A DNA stretch of 64,000 bases from Bacillus pumilus (GTDB lineage Bacteria > Bacillota > Bacilli > Bacillales > Bacillaceae): positions 186,001 through 250,000 of the forward strand of contig MKZN01000002.1 of assembly GCA_001938995.1 (NCBI GenBank), written 5' to 3'. The notes under the pieces were generated by a model, which saw only the letters and a program-made list of their open reading frames with translations, was not told where the DNA came from and searched no databases. Shown here piece after piece: positions 37,829-48,265 of the stretch. Each line of letters opens with the position of its first letter. The stretch's first letter is position 1. The position numbers and the translations under genes were made by a program.

Positions 37829-39094
37829 TTATAAAAATAATCGCTGGATGTCATTCCACGTAACCACTAGCATTAACAGCATGAGGAAAGCGACCCCAAT
37901 AAAGACAACGAGCGCCTCTTTCTCACGATTAATAGGTTTACCGCGAATGGCTTCGACGAATAGGAACAGTAAACGACCTCCGTCTAATGCAGGAATCGGC
38001 AATAGGTTCACAATTCCTAAGTTGATACTAAGGAAAGCAGCAAACTGCATAAGTGTGAGGACACCTTGTTTGGCTACCTCTCCTGTCATGTCATATATCC
38101 CGACAGGACCTGCAAGCATATCAAGTGAAAATTGACCTGTGACAATTTTTTGCAAGTTCGTTAAGATCAGACCTGCCGTAGATACAACAGTCGTGCCTGA
38201 AGATGAAATTACTTTTAGGAACCCATGTTCCGTAGGAGGATACGATCCAAAACGGCCAATGGTTTCCGCTTCTGTTTTCACTGCTTCTGGTACTACTTGT
38301 AATGTGCTTTCTTTGCCGTCTCGATCAATGACGACATTCATTTTTTTCTCAGGGTTCTTTTGAACGGTCTGAACAACGTCTGTCCAAGAGTTCATTTTAT
38401 CCCCGTTAATTGAAACAATCTGATCGCCTTGCATAAGACCCGCCTGCGCAGCTCGGCCATCTTGTGTTAGTTTTCCGAGGACGGGTTCATCCACAGTCAC
38501 ACCTTGAATGAATCCTAGAGCAACTAAAATCACATATGCCAAGATAAAGTTCATAATTGGCCCAGCTGCGATCGCCTTAATGCGCTGCCATACAGTTTTT
38601 GAACCAAATTGACGATTGTATGGTGCAATTTGAATTTCTTCGCCATCTGCAATATAGAAGCTTGTTTGGCTTACGTTGTAGCCAGTCAACATATCTTCAT
38701 TTCCAGCTTCGTATCCTGAAATTCTCATTGCATGATCTAAATCAATTTTTTCAACTTCAATGACGAGTGTATCAGGATATTTCTCTTTATCATTTAAAAT
38801 GATTTTCTCGACTTCATTTTGCTCATTGAATAAGAGCCCTACTGTATGACCTGGTTTAATTTCAATGACTTCAGGATCTTCTCCTGCCATTTTGACAAAA
38901 CCACCGATGGGAAGAAGGCGAATGGTATAAACGGTTTCTTTTCGTTTAAAGGAGAAAATTTTAGGCCCGAAACCAATTGCAAACTCGCGGCACAAAATGC
39001 CTGCGCGCTGCGCCATAATTAAATGGCCAAGCTCGTGGAAAAAAACGAGCGTTCCAAAAATAATAATAAACGCAATCACTGTATTCACGAACAT
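37829..39094 (-). CDS. rasP: Site-2 intramembrane metalloprotease RasP
   Basis: 421 residues. Zinc motif HELGH at residues 20-24 inside the first membrane helix, a PDZ domain near 195-270 (LMQGDQIVSINGDKMNSW), and the third zinc ligand in PIPALDGGRLLF near 370. Four membrane segments. RasP cleaves trimmed anti-sigma factors such as RsiW and the division protein FtsL. It follows dxr by six bases. Confidence 0.96.
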   Translation of the reverse strand: MFVNTVIAFIIIFGTLVFFHELGHLIMAQRAGILCREFAIGFGPKIFSFKRKETVYTIRLLPIGGFVKMAGEDPEVIEIKPGHTVGLLFNEQNEVEKIILNDKEKYPDTLVIEVEKIDLDHAMRISGYEAGNEDMLTGYNVSQTSFYIADGEEIQIAPYNRQFGSKTVWQRIKAIAAGPIMNFILAYVILVALGFIQGVTVDEPVLGKLTQDGRAAQAGLMQGDQIVSINGDKMNSWTDVVQTVQKNPEKKMNVVIDRDGKESTLQVVPEAVKTEAETIGRFGSYPPTEHGFLKVISSSGTTVVSTAGLILTNLQKIVTGQFSLDMLAGPVGIYDMTGEVAKQGVLTLMQFAAFLSINLGIVNLLPIPALDGGRLLFLFVEAIRGKPINREKEALVVFIGVAFLMLLMLVVTWNDIQRLFL

Positions 39095-39100
39095 ACCACC

Positions 39101-40249
39101 TTATGTGAGGATTGATTGAACAAAGTCTCGTGTATCTTTGTCCACTTCATGGATATCTTGCAAACTAGGCTTAGTCATCACATGATGTCTGATCAGTGCC
39201 TTTTCAATCAATTCTTCAATTTGCAGGAACGTGACTTTGCCTTTTAGAAATGCATCCACTGCGACTTCATTCGCTGCATTGAGCACAGCAGGCATGGTCC
39301 CTCCTATTTTACCTGATTCATAAGCAAAATGTAAGCAGCGATACCTGTCAAAATCCGCTTTTTGGAAATTTAATTGTCCAATCTCCCAAAGGTTCAATGA
39401 TTTCGCTTCTGTTAAAGGCGCTCTATCTGGATAAGTAAGCGCGTATTGAATCGGCACCCTCATATCAGGTGTACCGAGCTGCGCCATGACGCTTTTGTCA
39501 TGGAATTCAACCATGGAATGAATGATACTCTCTTTATGTAAAAGGACATCAATTCGATCATATGGTATATCAAATAACCAGTGCGCCTCAATGACCTCGA
39601 GTCCCTTATTCATCATGGTCGCAGAATCAATTGTAATTTTTGCCCCCATTGACCAGTTCGGGTGATTCAGCGCTTCTTCAACCGTCACGCCTTCAAGCTC
39701 CGTTCGTTTTTTGTCTCGAAAACTACCACCAGATGCCGTCACGATTAAGCGTTCAATGTTTTTAGCTTGTTCACCTTGAAGGCACTGGAATATAGCGGAG
39801 TGTTCACTATCGACAGGAAGTAATGGTACATCGTATTTTTTGGCGTACTCTTTTACTATATGTCCAGCTGTCACAAGTGTTTCCTTATTTGCGAGTGCGA
39901 TCGTCTTTTTTTGTTCAATGGCTTTTAATGTTGGAACAAGCCCAACACTTCCTACAAGCGCATTGACAACAACGTCCACTCCTTCATAGGTTGCTGCCAC
40001 GATGTTGGCTTCATCTCCAATAGCCATTTTGACATCGTATGTACATTGTTCTTTCAGTGTGTGATACGTTTCTTCGTCTAAACACCCAACGAATTCAGGC
40101 TGAAATTGTTCAATGATCGGTATCGCCTTGTCTACATTTCGGCCAAACGTCATCGCTTTGAGCAGAAATTTGTCTGGATGCTGTCTTATCACATCTAATG
40201 TTTGTTCACCAATTGATCCTGTTGCGCCTAAAAGCGAAATATGTTTCAA
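39101..40249 (-). CDS. dxr: 1-deoxy-D-xylulose-5-phosphate reductoisomerase
   Basis: 382 residues (383 in B. subtilis), second enzyme of the MEP isoprenoid pathway. NADPH motif [12 protein letters not shown] at residues 5-16, metal/substrate region [12 protein letters not shown] near 145, and the ALANKETLV loop. The TTG start at 40249 is seven bases after AAGGAG. It lies between cdsA and rasP; UppS upstream uses the isoprenoid product. Confidence 0.95.
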   Translation of the reverse strand: MKHISLLGATGSIGEQTLDVIRQHPDKFLLKAMTFGRNVDKAIPIIEQFQPEFVGCLDEETYHTLKEQCTYDVKMAIGDEANIVAATYEGVDVVVNALVGSVGLVPTLKAIEQKKTIALANKETLVTAGHIVKEYAKKYDVPLLPVDSEHSAIFQCLQGEQAKNIERLIVTASGGSFRDKKRTELEGVTVEEALNHPNWSMGAKITIDSATMMNKGLEVIEAHWLFDIPYDRIDVLLHKESIIHSMVEFHDKSVMAQLGTPDMRVPIQYALTYPDRAPLTEAKSLNLWEIGQLNFQKADFDRYRCLHFAYESGKIGGTMPAVLNAANEVAVDAFLKGKVTFLQIEELIEKALIRHHVMTKPSLQDIHEVDKDTRDFVQSILT

Positions 40250-40288
40250 AATGCCACTCCTTCTCTCGTTCAGTTTGTTTCTATGAGG

Positions 40289-41083
40289 TTAGCTAGCAAA
40301 TGTAGCTAGCAGTAAATATAAAAACGGTAGAACGAATAAAAAGCTGTCAAACCTGTCCAATATTCCGCCATGACCAGGGAGTATTTGCCCTGAATCCTTC
40401 ACATGATAATGACGCTTTAAAGCAGATTCCACAAGGTCGCCGAGCTGTCCAAAAACACTTAGCAAGAGGGTAATAAACATGACAAGCAGATATGATGGCA
40501 AAAATCCTGTAACCGCCTGAAACACAAGTGACAACACGACCGCTGTGACGATTCCGCCGATAAATCCTTCTACTGTTTTGTTTGGGCTAATCTCAGGCCA
40601 AAGCTTTCGTTTCCCCATTGATTTGCCAATAAAATAGGCGCCTGAGTCAGTGGACCATATAATGACCGCTGCGAAAAAGATCGCACTCATGCCATATAAA
40701 CCTCTAATTTGAATAAAATAATAGAAACTAACGCCAATATATAATGTGGCTAATACAACAAAAGCAACCTCATCGAATGTGAAAGTGTTTTTGCTCAATA
40801 CTGTATACGTTAATAGAATTAAGATTGCAAATAAGGCAATCTGCATTTTCGATGCGTCTACGTTGTTGAAGAAGCTATTCTCTCCGCCCATTAAAAGCCA
40901 AAGCAATATTAAACTGACAACACCAGGAAAGCTGAAAATAGAAATTTTTTTCATTCTTAGAAGCTCAAAGAGAGCGACACTTCCCATTAAATAAATCAAA
41001 AGGGTAAATGGCATCTGTCCATAAATGACAGCGAGCAAAAACACCGCAGCTGCCAATACACCCGTCAAAATTCTTTGTTTCAT
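40289..41083 (-). CDS. cdsA: CDP-diglyceride synthetase (phosphatidate cytidylyltransferase)
   Basis: 264 residues with about eight membrane segments. The family signature near the C-terminus is present: SALKRHYHVKDSGQILPGHGG, which includes the metal-binding KD and the PGHGG turn. Makes CDP-diacylglycerol, precursor of all phospholipids. ATG 41083 is eight bases after GAGGG; upstream GTGs (41092 frame) overlap that site. Twelve bases after uppS. Confidence 0.94.
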   Translation of the reverse strand: MKQRILTGVLAAAVFLLAVIYGQMPFTLLIYLMGSVALFELLRMKKISIFSFPGVVSLILLWLLMGGENSFFNNVDASKMQIALFAILILLTYTVLSKNTFTFDEVAFVVLATLYIGVSFYYFIQIRGLYGMSAIFFAAVIIWSTDSGAYFIGKSMGKRKLWPEISPNKTVEGFIGGIVTAVVLSLVFQAVTGFLPSYLLVMFITLLLSVFGQLGDLVESALKRHYHVKDSGQILPGHGGILDRFDSFLFVLPFLYLLLATFAS

Positions 41084-41095
41084 CTGCACCACCCT

Positions 41096-41878
41096 CTAAA
41101 TTCCACCGAACCTCCTGCCGCGGCGCTGATACTCTCCGATCGCGTTTATAAGATGCTGATCAGAAAAGTCAGGCCAAAGCACATCCGTAAAGACAAACTC
41201 GCTGTACGCGATTTGCCATAGCATAAAATTGCTTAATCGAATTTCTCCACTCGTGCGAATAAGCAAATCCGGATCTTGAAGAGATTCTGTCATTAAATAA
41301 GCTGAAAACATTTCTTCTGTGATGTCTTCCGCTCTAAGCTTACCTTCTTTGACTTTTTCAGAAATTTGTCTGCATGCTGAGACGATTTCTGTCCGCCCTC
41401 CATAGTTGAGCGCAAAGTTCAGAATCAGTCCGTCATTGTTTGACGTACTCTTCACTGCGTTCTCTACCGCTTTTTTTGTATGCGGCGGAAGGCCATCTGG
41501 ATCACCTGTTAAGTGCACACGGACATTTTTCTCGATGAGTTCAGGTAGGTAGATGTTCAAAAATTCTTCAGGAAGCTTCATTAAAAAGTCTACTTCTAGT
41601 TTTGGACGTTTCCAATTTTCCGTAGAGAAAGCATACAAAGTCAGCACTTTGACATCCAGCTCATTTGCAAGCCTTGTCATGCGCTTGACGACTTTCATCC
41701 CTTCATGATGTCCTGCTACCCTTGGAAGAGCACGTTTCTTCGCCCATCTTCCGTTCCCATCCATGATAATGGCGATATGTTCAGGAATTTCTCCATTTAA
41801 TATATCTTCTTTTGTCAGGCTTTCTAAGTTGGAAGCTGCTGTTTGCTGATTCTTCCAATTTTTGAGTATATTGAGCAT
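41096..41878 (-). CDS. uppS: Undecaprenyl pyrophosphate synthase
   Basis: 260 residues, same as B. subtilis. Cis-prenyltransferase with the IMDGNGRWAKKR loop (Asp near residue 40), YAFSTENWKRP near 90 and LLIRTSGEIRLSNFML near 210. Makes the C55 carrier lipid for peptidoglycan and teichoic acids from isoprenoid units, so the neighbouring dxr fits. ATG 41878 after GGAGG. Confidence 0.96.
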   Translation of the reverse strand: MLNILKNWKNQQTAASNLESLTKEDILNGEIPEHIAIIMDGNGRWAKKRALPRVAGHHEGMKVVKRMTRLANELDVKVLTLYAFSTENWKRPKLEVDFLMKLPEEFLNIYLPELIEKNVRVHLTGDPDGLPPHTKKAVENAVKSTSNNDGLILNFALNYGGRTEIVSACRQISEKVKEGKLRAEDITEEMFSAYLMTESLQDPDLLIRTSGEIRLSNFMLWQIAYSEFVFTDVLWPDFSDQHLINAIGEYQRRGRRFGGI

Positions 41879-41942
41879 GAGATTCCTCCATCACCCAAAA
41901 AGGTTGCGTTTCGGCTAATAATATAGTCATCAACAGTATTAA

Positions 41943-41978
41943 CAAAAAAACCCCCTGTAAACATGAAGAGGGTCTTTT
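41943..41978 (-). terminator. Terminator between frr and uppS
   Basis: GACCCTC / CAGGGGGT arms with one mismatch, followed by TTTTTTTGTT on the minus strand. Possible promoter sequence (TTGTTA with TATATTATT) follows it before uppS. Confidence 0.7.
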
Positions 41979-42007
41979 CACTATTATCTATTGTACATAG
42001 TTTTTTC

Positions 42008-42565
42008 TTAAACTTCCATGATTTCTTTTTCTTTATCTTTTGTCACATCATCAATTTTAGCTACATATTCATCTGTCAATTTTTGAACATCCTCTGTAGA
42101 TGATCTTAATTCATCTTCAGTGATCTCCCCATTTTTCTCAAGCTTTTTGAGATCATCGTTTGCATCACGACGAACGTTACGAACAGCTACTTTTGCTTCT
42201 TCTGAGTACTTTTTCACAACTTTCACTAGCTCTTTACGTCTTTCTTCCGTTAATGCAGGGATTGCAATACGGATCACATTGCCATCACTTGTTGGCGTGA
42301 TGCCAAGGTCAGACTTTTGGATCGCTTTTTCGATATCACCGATTGCTGTTTTATCGTAAGGTGTGATAATGAGCATACGTGCTTCAGGCACTGTGATCGA
42401 TGCGATTTGGTTTAGCGGTGTTTGTGCACCGTAATAATCAACTGTGACTTTATCTAATAGGGAAGCATTTGCTCTTCCAGCGCGTACGGTTGCTAGTTCA
42501 CGTCCGTATGCTTGGACGGCTTTTTCCATCTTCTCTTTTGTTTGGTTCAACACTTCTTTTGACAC
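42008..42565 (-). CDS. frr: Ribosome recycling factor
   Basis: 185 residues, full length. The long three-helix bundle of RRF with an inserted beta/alpha domain: [32 protein letters not shown], and [18 protein letters not shown]. It splits post-termination ribosomes with EF-G. It follows pyrH by one base, as in other bacteria, and a terminator follows. Confidence 0.97.
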   Translation of the reverse strand: MSKEVLNQTKEKMEKAVQAYGRELATVRAGRANASLLDKVTVDYYGAQTPLNQIASITVPEARMLIITPYDKTAIGDIEKAIQKSDLGITPTSDGNVIRIAIPALTEERRKELVKVVKKYSEEAKVAVRNVRRDANDDLKKLEKNGEITEDELRSSTEDVQKLTDEYVAKIDDVTKDKEKEIMEV

Positions 42566-42566
42566 G

Positions 42567-43289
42567 TTATTTCCCCCTCACGATCGTTCCGATTGATTCG
42601 CCATTGACGGCACGTTTAATATTTCCTTCTTCCATAATGGAGAAAACAATTAATGGAATGTCATTGTCCATACATAATGAGGACGCAGTAGAATCCATTA
42701 CAGCAAGCCCTTCTTTCAACACATCAAGATATGATAGCTTATCATATTTTACTGCCTCCGCATTTGTACGAGGATCAGCACTGTAAACACCGTCTACATT
42801 ATTTTTTGCCATTAAAATGACGTCTGCTTCGATTTCTGCTGCACGTAGTGCCGCTGTTGTATCTGTAGAGAAATAAGGGTTACCAGTACCAGCAGCAAAA
42901 ATGACGACACGTTTCTTCTCAAGATGACGGATCGCTTTTCTTCTTATGTACGGCTCTGCAACCTGTCTCATTTCGATAGAGGTTTGTACTCTAGATTGAA
43001 TACCAAGTGTCTCAAGGCTATCCTGTAATGCCAGCGAATTCATCACTGTTGCAAGCATGCCCATATAGTCTGCCGTTGCCCGGTCCATTCCTAAGTCACT
43101 GCCTGTCTTTCCGCGCCAAAGGTTTCCTCCGCCTACAACAACTGCAACTTCAACATCAAGTTCTGCGATTTCTTTTACTTGCTTTGCGATTGAATGAATA
43201 ACAGTTGGATTAATTCCATTTCCAGCATCACCTGCTAGTGCTTCGCCACTTAGCTTCAGTACAATGCGTTTATATTTCGGTTTGCTCAT
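42567..43289 (-). CDS. pyrH: UMP kinase
   Basis: 240 residues, amino acid kinase fold. [10 protein letters not shown] near the start, [11 protein letters not shown] near residue 55, the uridylate-binding [16 protein letters not shown] near 140, and ATP-binding [12 protein letters not shown]. Phosphorylates UMP to UDP; hexameric, typically feedback-inhibited by UTP. Start ATG 43289 follows GGAGG; the longer frame to 43355 is not supported. Upstream gap carries the tsf terminator. Confidence 0.96.
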   Translation of the reverse strand: MSKPKYKRIVLKLSGEALAGDAGNGINPTVIHSIAKQVKEIAELDVEVAVVVGGGNLWRGKTGSDLGMDRATADYMGMLATVMNSLALQDSLETLGIQSRVQTSIEMRQVAEPYIRRKAIRHLEKKRVVIFAAGTGNPYFSTDTTAALRAAEIEADVILMAKNNVDGVYSADPRTNAEAVKYDKLSYLDVLKEGLAVMDSTASSLCMDNDIPLIVFSIMEEGNIKRAVNGESIGTIVRGK

Positions 43290-43362
43290 GATAACCTCCA
43301 AGTGTAAACTATACCGTCTCTTATTATGCGTAAGAAACTGTCTTTTGTAAATCAATATCCTC

Positions 43363-43396
43363 TAAAAAATAGGGAACACAGTGCTTGTGCTCCCTA
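43363..43396 (-). terminator. Terminator between tsf and pyrH
   Basis: Stem AGGGAACACA / TGTGCTCCCT with one mismatch and a 5-base loop, then ATTTTTTAG on the minus strand. Confidence 0.88.
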
Positions 43397-43423
43397 AAAA
43401 AGCCCCAGAGAGCTTTTCAAACA

Positions 43424-44305
43424 TTATTTTTTCACTTGGCTCATTACTTCTTCAGCAAAGTTTTCTTGACGCTTTTCGATGCCTTCGCCCACTTCATAAC
43501 GAACGTACGTTTGAACAGTTGCTTTTTTCGCACCTACAACTTGTTTCACTTTTTCATCTGGGTTTTTAACGAAAGCTTGGTCAAGTAAGCAAATTTCTTC
43601 GAAGAATTTGTTTAGACGGCCTTCAACCATTTTCGCAACGATATTTTCAGGCTTTCCTTCTTGTAGTGCTTGTTGCGTTAATACTTCACGCTCACGGTTT
43701 GCTTCTTCTTCTGACACTTGGTCACGAGAAATGTATTTAGGGTTTACAGCAGCAACGTGCATTGCAATGTCTCTTGCAAGCTCTTCATCCGTTGTACCAT
43801 CTAGAACAGCTAATACACCAATGCGTCCGCCCATGTGTAGGTAAGAACCGAATGCAGCGTTATCTTCTTTTGTGATCACAGAGAAACGACGTAGTGTAAT
43901 TTTCTCTCCGATTTTTGCAATGGCAGACGTAATATGCTCTTCAACAGTAGAACCGTTTTCCATTTTAGAAGCGTGTGCTTCTTCAACTGTTGCAGGTTTT
44001 GCAGCTAGTAAATGATCAGCTAGTTCATTAAGAAGCGCTTGGAAACCTTCGTTTTTCGCAACGAAATCAGTCTCAGAGTTTACTTCTAGGATAACGGCTG
44101 TGTTGCCATCAGTTTTAGTAATTGTTAATCCTTCTGCAGCAATACGGTCAGCTTTTTTCGCTGCTTTTGCGATCCCTTTTTCTCTAAGAAGATCGATTGC
44201 TTTTTCGATGTCACCATCTGTTTCAGTTAACGCTTTTTTACAGTCCATCATACCTGCACCAGTTTTTTGACGCAATTCTTTTACTAATTGAGCAGTAATT
44301 GCCAT
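43424..44305 (-). CDS. tsf: Elongation factor Ts
   Basis: 293 residues, the B. subtilis length. The UBA-like N-terminus ([16 protein letters not shown]), the [11 protein letters not shown] motif that contacts EF-Tu near residue 80, and two core domains. Nucleotide exchange factor for EF-Tu. Ninety bases after rpsB with a strong terminator in between, so rpsB is probably expressed above tsf. Confidence 0.97.
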   Translation of the reverse strand: MAITAQLVKELRQKTGAGMMDCKKALTETDGDIEKAIDLLREKGIAKAAKKADRIAAEGLTITKTDGNTAVILEVNSETDFVAKNEGFQALLNELADHLLAAKPATVEEAHASKMENGSTVEEHITSAIAKIGEKITLRRFSVITKEDNAAFGSYLHMGGRIGVLAVLDGTTDEELARDIAMHVAAVNPKYISRDQVSEEEANREREVLTQQALQEGKPENIVAKMVEGRLNKFFEEICLLDQAFVKNPDEKVKQVVGAKKATVQTYVRYEVGEGIEKRQENFAEEVMSQVKK

Positions 44306-44348
44306 TTTACATTTCCTCCTTCTTTGTTAAAACACGGATTAGTAGGTG

Positions 44349-44390
44349 AAAAAAAGGTGATAAAAGGCATTTCCCTCTTATCACCTTTTG
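44349..44390 (-). terminator. Terminator between rpsB and tsf
   Basis: Perfect 12-base stem AAAAGGTGATAA / TTATCACCTTTT, loop 14, then TTTTTTTCAC on the minus strand, seven bases after the rpsB stop codon. Confidence 0.9.
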
Positions 44391-44396
44391 AATAGG

Positions 44397-45209
<813 letters not shown>

Positions 45210-45250
45210 TCATCCGAATCATTAAGCGTGTGTATTTAACACCAAGAAAT

Positions 45251-45279
45251 ACTATAACACATGATGGACTGACAATCAA
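45251..45279 (-). promoter_or_regulatory. rpsB promoter
   Basis: Minus strand TTGATT (45274-45279), 17-base spacer, TATAGT (45251-45256) preceded by TG; sigma-A type, followed by a leader of about 115 bases. It begins eight bases upstream of the swrB stop codon. Confidence 0.68.
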
Positions 45280-45286
45280 GAATCCT

Positions 45287-45826
45287 TTACAGCTTTCCGC
45301 TAAATTTTAATAAAAGCTCGATTTCTGTCTTACCCGTCTTTAATTCTTTTGCTATTTCTTCTAGTGTCAGCCCTTGATCATATAAAGCTTTTACTTGATC
45401 TTGGAATGATGCTTCATTATCTTCTACAGAAGGCGCATTGTCTTCTGTTTCATGACTTGGAACGGGTTCATTTACCTTCTCTTCCTGCACCTCAACTTCG
45501 CTCAAGAGAGCCGACAGGTGCTCTGGTACTGGATCTTCACTTTCTATCGATTGTTGGGATTCAGTTGGAGGTTGTGGTTGCTTCGGTGTCTGAAGATCCG
45601 TTTCCAGCTCTCCAGCAATAGAATGAGGGGAAGCGGCTGCCGCTTTTGATAGTTTGTCATTTTCTTCTTTGACCTCCATCAAAAATGCAGCCAGGGTATT
45701 CTCCGTTTCTTCTAAAAGCTCTCGCTGTTTTTGTTCCGTTGCTTTCAGCGAGTTCATTCTCGTATATAAAATGATCACAAAATAAATAAGTGCAGCATGA
45801 AGCATAAAGCTAATCAGCCATAACAT
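45287..45826 (-). CDS. swrB: Swarming motility protein SwrB
   Basis: 179 residues (167 in B. subtilis). One N-terminal membrane helix (WLISFMLHAALIYFVIILY), a coiled-coil-like stretch (about 25-65), a Pro/Glu/Gln-rich variable linker (about 70-135) and a C-terminal helix-turn-helix-like part (LTLEEIAKELKTGKTEIELLL). In B. subtilis SwrB activates the flagellar type III export gate through FliP and is needed for swarming. Last gene of fla/che; I see no strong terminator after it. Confidence 0.88.
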   Translation of the reverse strand: MLWLISFMLHAALIYFVIILYTRMNSLKATEQKQRELLEETENTLAAFLMEVKEENDKLSKAAAASPHSIAGELETDLQTPKQPQPPTESQQSIESEDPVPEHLSALLSEVEVQEEKVNEPVPSHETEDNAPSVEDNEASFQDQVKALYDQGLTLEEIAKELKTGKTEIELLLKFSGKL

Positions 45827-45847
45827 ATTTTTTCACTCACTAACTCT

Positions 45848-46615
45848 TTAGGATTGAATGGCTTTATCAAGCAAATGCTTAAGCTTGAACAATGCCTTTG
45901 AATGAATTTGTGAAATGCGGGAAGTTGATAAGTTCAGCACTTGACCGATTTCTGTTAATGTCAATTCCTCTTTATAGAATAGACTTATCACAAGCTGTTC
46001 TTTTTCCGAAAGCTCTGTTATTTTTTCAGCAAGCTGTTCAATTAACTCATCTTTCAGCATTTTCTCTTCAGGTGTCACCGTTTTGTCGTCACGAATCATC
46101 ACTTGGACGTTCTCTCCATCTTCTTGATCGTTTAATTTCTCGTCAATGGAGAGCAAATTCGCAAAAAATCCTTCATTCATGGTTGTGACAACATCTTGCT
46201 CACTCATGCCTAGTTCCTCTGCAACTTCCGTTGGTGTCACATTTCGCAAATAACGCTGTTCAAGTTTATCAATAGCCGCTTCTACTTTTTTTGTTTTCTC
46301 TCTTGATGTACGAGGCAGCCAGTCCTCTTTACGAAGACCGTCGATGATGGCCCCGCGAATTCTGAAGGATGCGTACGTATCAAACTTCAGATCTCTTCCA
46401 GGGTCAAATTTTTCAAGGGCATCATATAAACCGAGCATCCCTAGACTGATCAAGTCTTCTTTATGCACTGACTTCGGGAGACCGATGGAAATTCTTCCAA
46501 CATGATATGTGACAAGCGGCATATAGCGGCGCATAAGATCATCTCCAGCAGCTGGGTCCTTCCACTCTTTCCATCTAGCCCATAGCGCCTGATCTTCGTA
46601 ATTTAAGGATTGCAT
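45848..46615 (-). CDS. sigD: RNA polymerase sigma-D (FliA family)
   Basis: 255 residues (254 in B. subtilis). Region 2 near 50-100 (DLISLGMLGLYDALEKFDP, FDTYASFRIRGAIIDGLR), region 3 (VAEELGMSEQDV) and region 4 (LTEIGQVLNLSTSRISQIHSKAL). Directs late flagellar, chemotaxis and autolysin genes. Being near the end of the operon makes its level depend on transcript completion, which in B. subtilis contributes to motile/chained cell switching. ATG 46615. Confidence 0.96.
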   Translation of the reverse strand: MQSLNYEDQALWARWKEWKDPAAGDDLMRRYMPLVTYHVGRISIGLPKSVHKEDLISLGMLGLYDALEKFDPGRDLKFDTYASFRIRGAIIDGLRKEDWLPRTSREKTKKVEAAIDKLEQRYLRNVTPTEVAEELGMSEQDVVTTMNEGFFANLLSIDEKLNDQEDGENVQVMIRDDKTVTPEEKMLKDELIEQLAEKITELSEKEQLVISLFYKEELTLTEIGQVLNLSTSRISQIHSKALFKLKHLLDKAIQS

Positions 46616-46639
46616 CTTTCTCCCCCTATACTTCCTTAG

Positions 46640-47140
46640 TTATATCTTAATCGTGCCTTGCTTCACCGTGCGGATCTCTAATTCTGTCGTCATCGGATCG
46701 AATTCAATTGTACGTCCATTGTTCCCACCCGTGTCCTCACTAATGATCGGGATATGATAAAGAGACAGATGTTCTTTCACAGCTGTTACATTTCTAGGTC
46801 CAATTCTCATCAGGTCATTGGTTGATTTAAACTTAAACATTTCTGCACCACCAGCGAGTTTCGCCTTTAGCGCATGTTTACGCGCCCCTTGTTTGAGGAG
46901 AAGGTCAATTGTGTGCTTTACACCTGTGTCCGCGTACTTTGCCAAGTTCTCTACCATTCCTTTAGCAAGCGATGAATCAGGAAGCATCACATGGACTAGA
47001 CCCGCTAGCTTTTTCTCTTGATCAAACAGGACAAGACCTACACAAGAACCGAGGCCAGATGTCCGAATTCGATCTGGTGCCTTCACAAGTTGAACATCTG
47101 CTATACCAACCTTTACAACTGCCGGAATTTGCACGTTCAT
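46640..47140 (-). CDS. cheD: Chemoreceptor glutamine deamidase CheD
   Basis: 166 residues. Active site [11 protein letters not shown] with the nucleophilic cysteine near residue 33 and the histidine in GLVHVMLPD near 50, threonine in the later strand. Deamidates receptor glutamines and binds CheC to tune adaptation. Its start overlaps the cheC stop codon (TAATG at 47138-47142). Confidence 0.94.
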   Translation of the reverse strand: MNVQIPAVVKVGIADVQLVKAPDRIRTSGLGSCVGLVLFDQEKKLAGLVHVMLPDSSLAKGMVENLAKYADTGVKHTIDLLLKQGARKHALKAKLAGGAEMFKFKSTNDLMRIGPRNVTAVKEHLSLYHIPIISEDTGGNNGRTIEFDPMTTELEIRTVKQGTIKI

Positions 47141-47766
47141 TATAGGTTACCTAATGCTTTGAACAATTTTTCAAATGATTCAAAGTCTGGTAATAAAAAC
47201 ATATTTCCTTTCAGCTCTTGCTTATTTTGATCATCAAATATAGATGTATCAATTACAATCGCCTGATCGCCGAGAGGACTTAACTGCATTAAACCTTCAC
47301 TAATCACAGCCCCAAACATATCAAGCGTAACATCAGGAACACTTGGATATAACTGCAACCTTGTTAAATCAGCTAGTGCTGATAAATAAGAGCCTGCTAA
47401 TATATTCCCTAACTCGTGTAACGCCGATGTGCCTAGTACATGTTCATGTATGGAATCAATATCAAATGACGGATCTTGCACGAGCTCTCTGACAAATTGC
47501 TCAGCTTGCTCAAACGGCATGATGAAAAAGATGGAGCCGGATAAATCTCCTTCCATTCGCAGAAAAATGCTTGCCACGGGAAGATCTGCACCGCCAAAGA
47601 ATTCCATTAAGTCTTCAAACGAAAGAACCTTGACAAAAGGAACAGCCATATCTATTTTTCGATTTAACAGGCTGGCAAGAGCAGACGCTGCATGGCCTGC
47701 CCCGATATTCCCAACCTCCCTTAATACATCCAACTGTTCTTCTTTAATTTCATTGAAAATGTTCAT
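47140..47766 (-). CDS. cheC: CheY-P phosphatase CheC
   Basis: 208 residues (209 in B. subtilis). Two ExxxN phosphatase motifs: [15 protein letters not shown] near residue 15 and [15 protein letters not shown] near 115, each with the Glu and Asn that act on phospho-CheY. Works with CheD in adaptation. ATG 47766, between cheW and cheD. Confidence 0.95.
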   Translation of the reverse strand: MNIFNEIKEEQLDVLREVGNIGAGHAASALASLLNRKIDMAVPFVKVLSFEDLMEFFGGADLPVASIFLRMEGDLSGSIFFIMPFEQAEQFVRELVQDPSFDIDSIHEHVLGTSALHELGNILAGSYLSALADLTRLQLYPSVPDVTLDMFGAVISEGLMQLSPLGDQAIVIDTSIFDDQNKQELKGNMFLLPDFESFEKLFKALGNL

Positions 47767-47778
47767 TTCACATCCCCC

Positions 47779-48240
47779 TTAATGAACAGGTGCATCTTGA
47801 ATGTTCCTGTCGAGGACAGCACCAGCATGAATGATATTAAACAATCGCTGATCATGCTTAATAATGCCTGTCACCCACGACTGTCCTTCTTTTTCGCCTG
47901 GATCTGGCGTAGATTCTACTTCTTCTTGATGTACAGTAATGACATCGTTCGCTTCATCCACAATCCAGCCGACTTCAAGTTCACCAACAGAGACAATGAT
48001 CATTCTTGTTTCGTCAGTAATTTCATTGTCAGCTGATCCAAGTCTTACTCTTAAATCAATGACAGGTGTGACCACACCGCGCAGATTAATGACACCGCAT
48101 ATATATGGGGCAACGCCAGGAATTCTTGTCGGTTGCTGCCATTTTTCAATGGACTTCACTTCTGATACTGAAATGGCGTATTCTTTTTTGTTTACGATAA
48201 ACACAATCATCTTTTCGCCAGTTTTGATATCTGTACTCAT
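47779..48240 (-). CDS. cheW: Chemotaxis adaptor CheW
   Basis: 153 residues, single CheW domain: FIVNKKEYAISVSEVKSI, GVAPYICGVINLRGVVTPVIDL near residue 50, and the receptor-binding middle. It links CheA to methyl-accepting receptors. Follows cheA by 25 bases. Confidence 0.95.
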   Translation of the reverse strand: MSTDIKTGEKMIVFIVNKKEYAISVSEVKSIEKWQQPTRIPGVAPYICGVINLRGVVTPVIDLRVRLGSADNEITDETRMIIVSVGELEVGWIVDEANDVITVHQEEVESTPDPGEKEGQSWVTGIIKHDQRLFNIIHAGAVLDRNIQDAPVH

Positions 48241-48265
48241 TTCAGACCGCTCCTCTATTGTTTTT

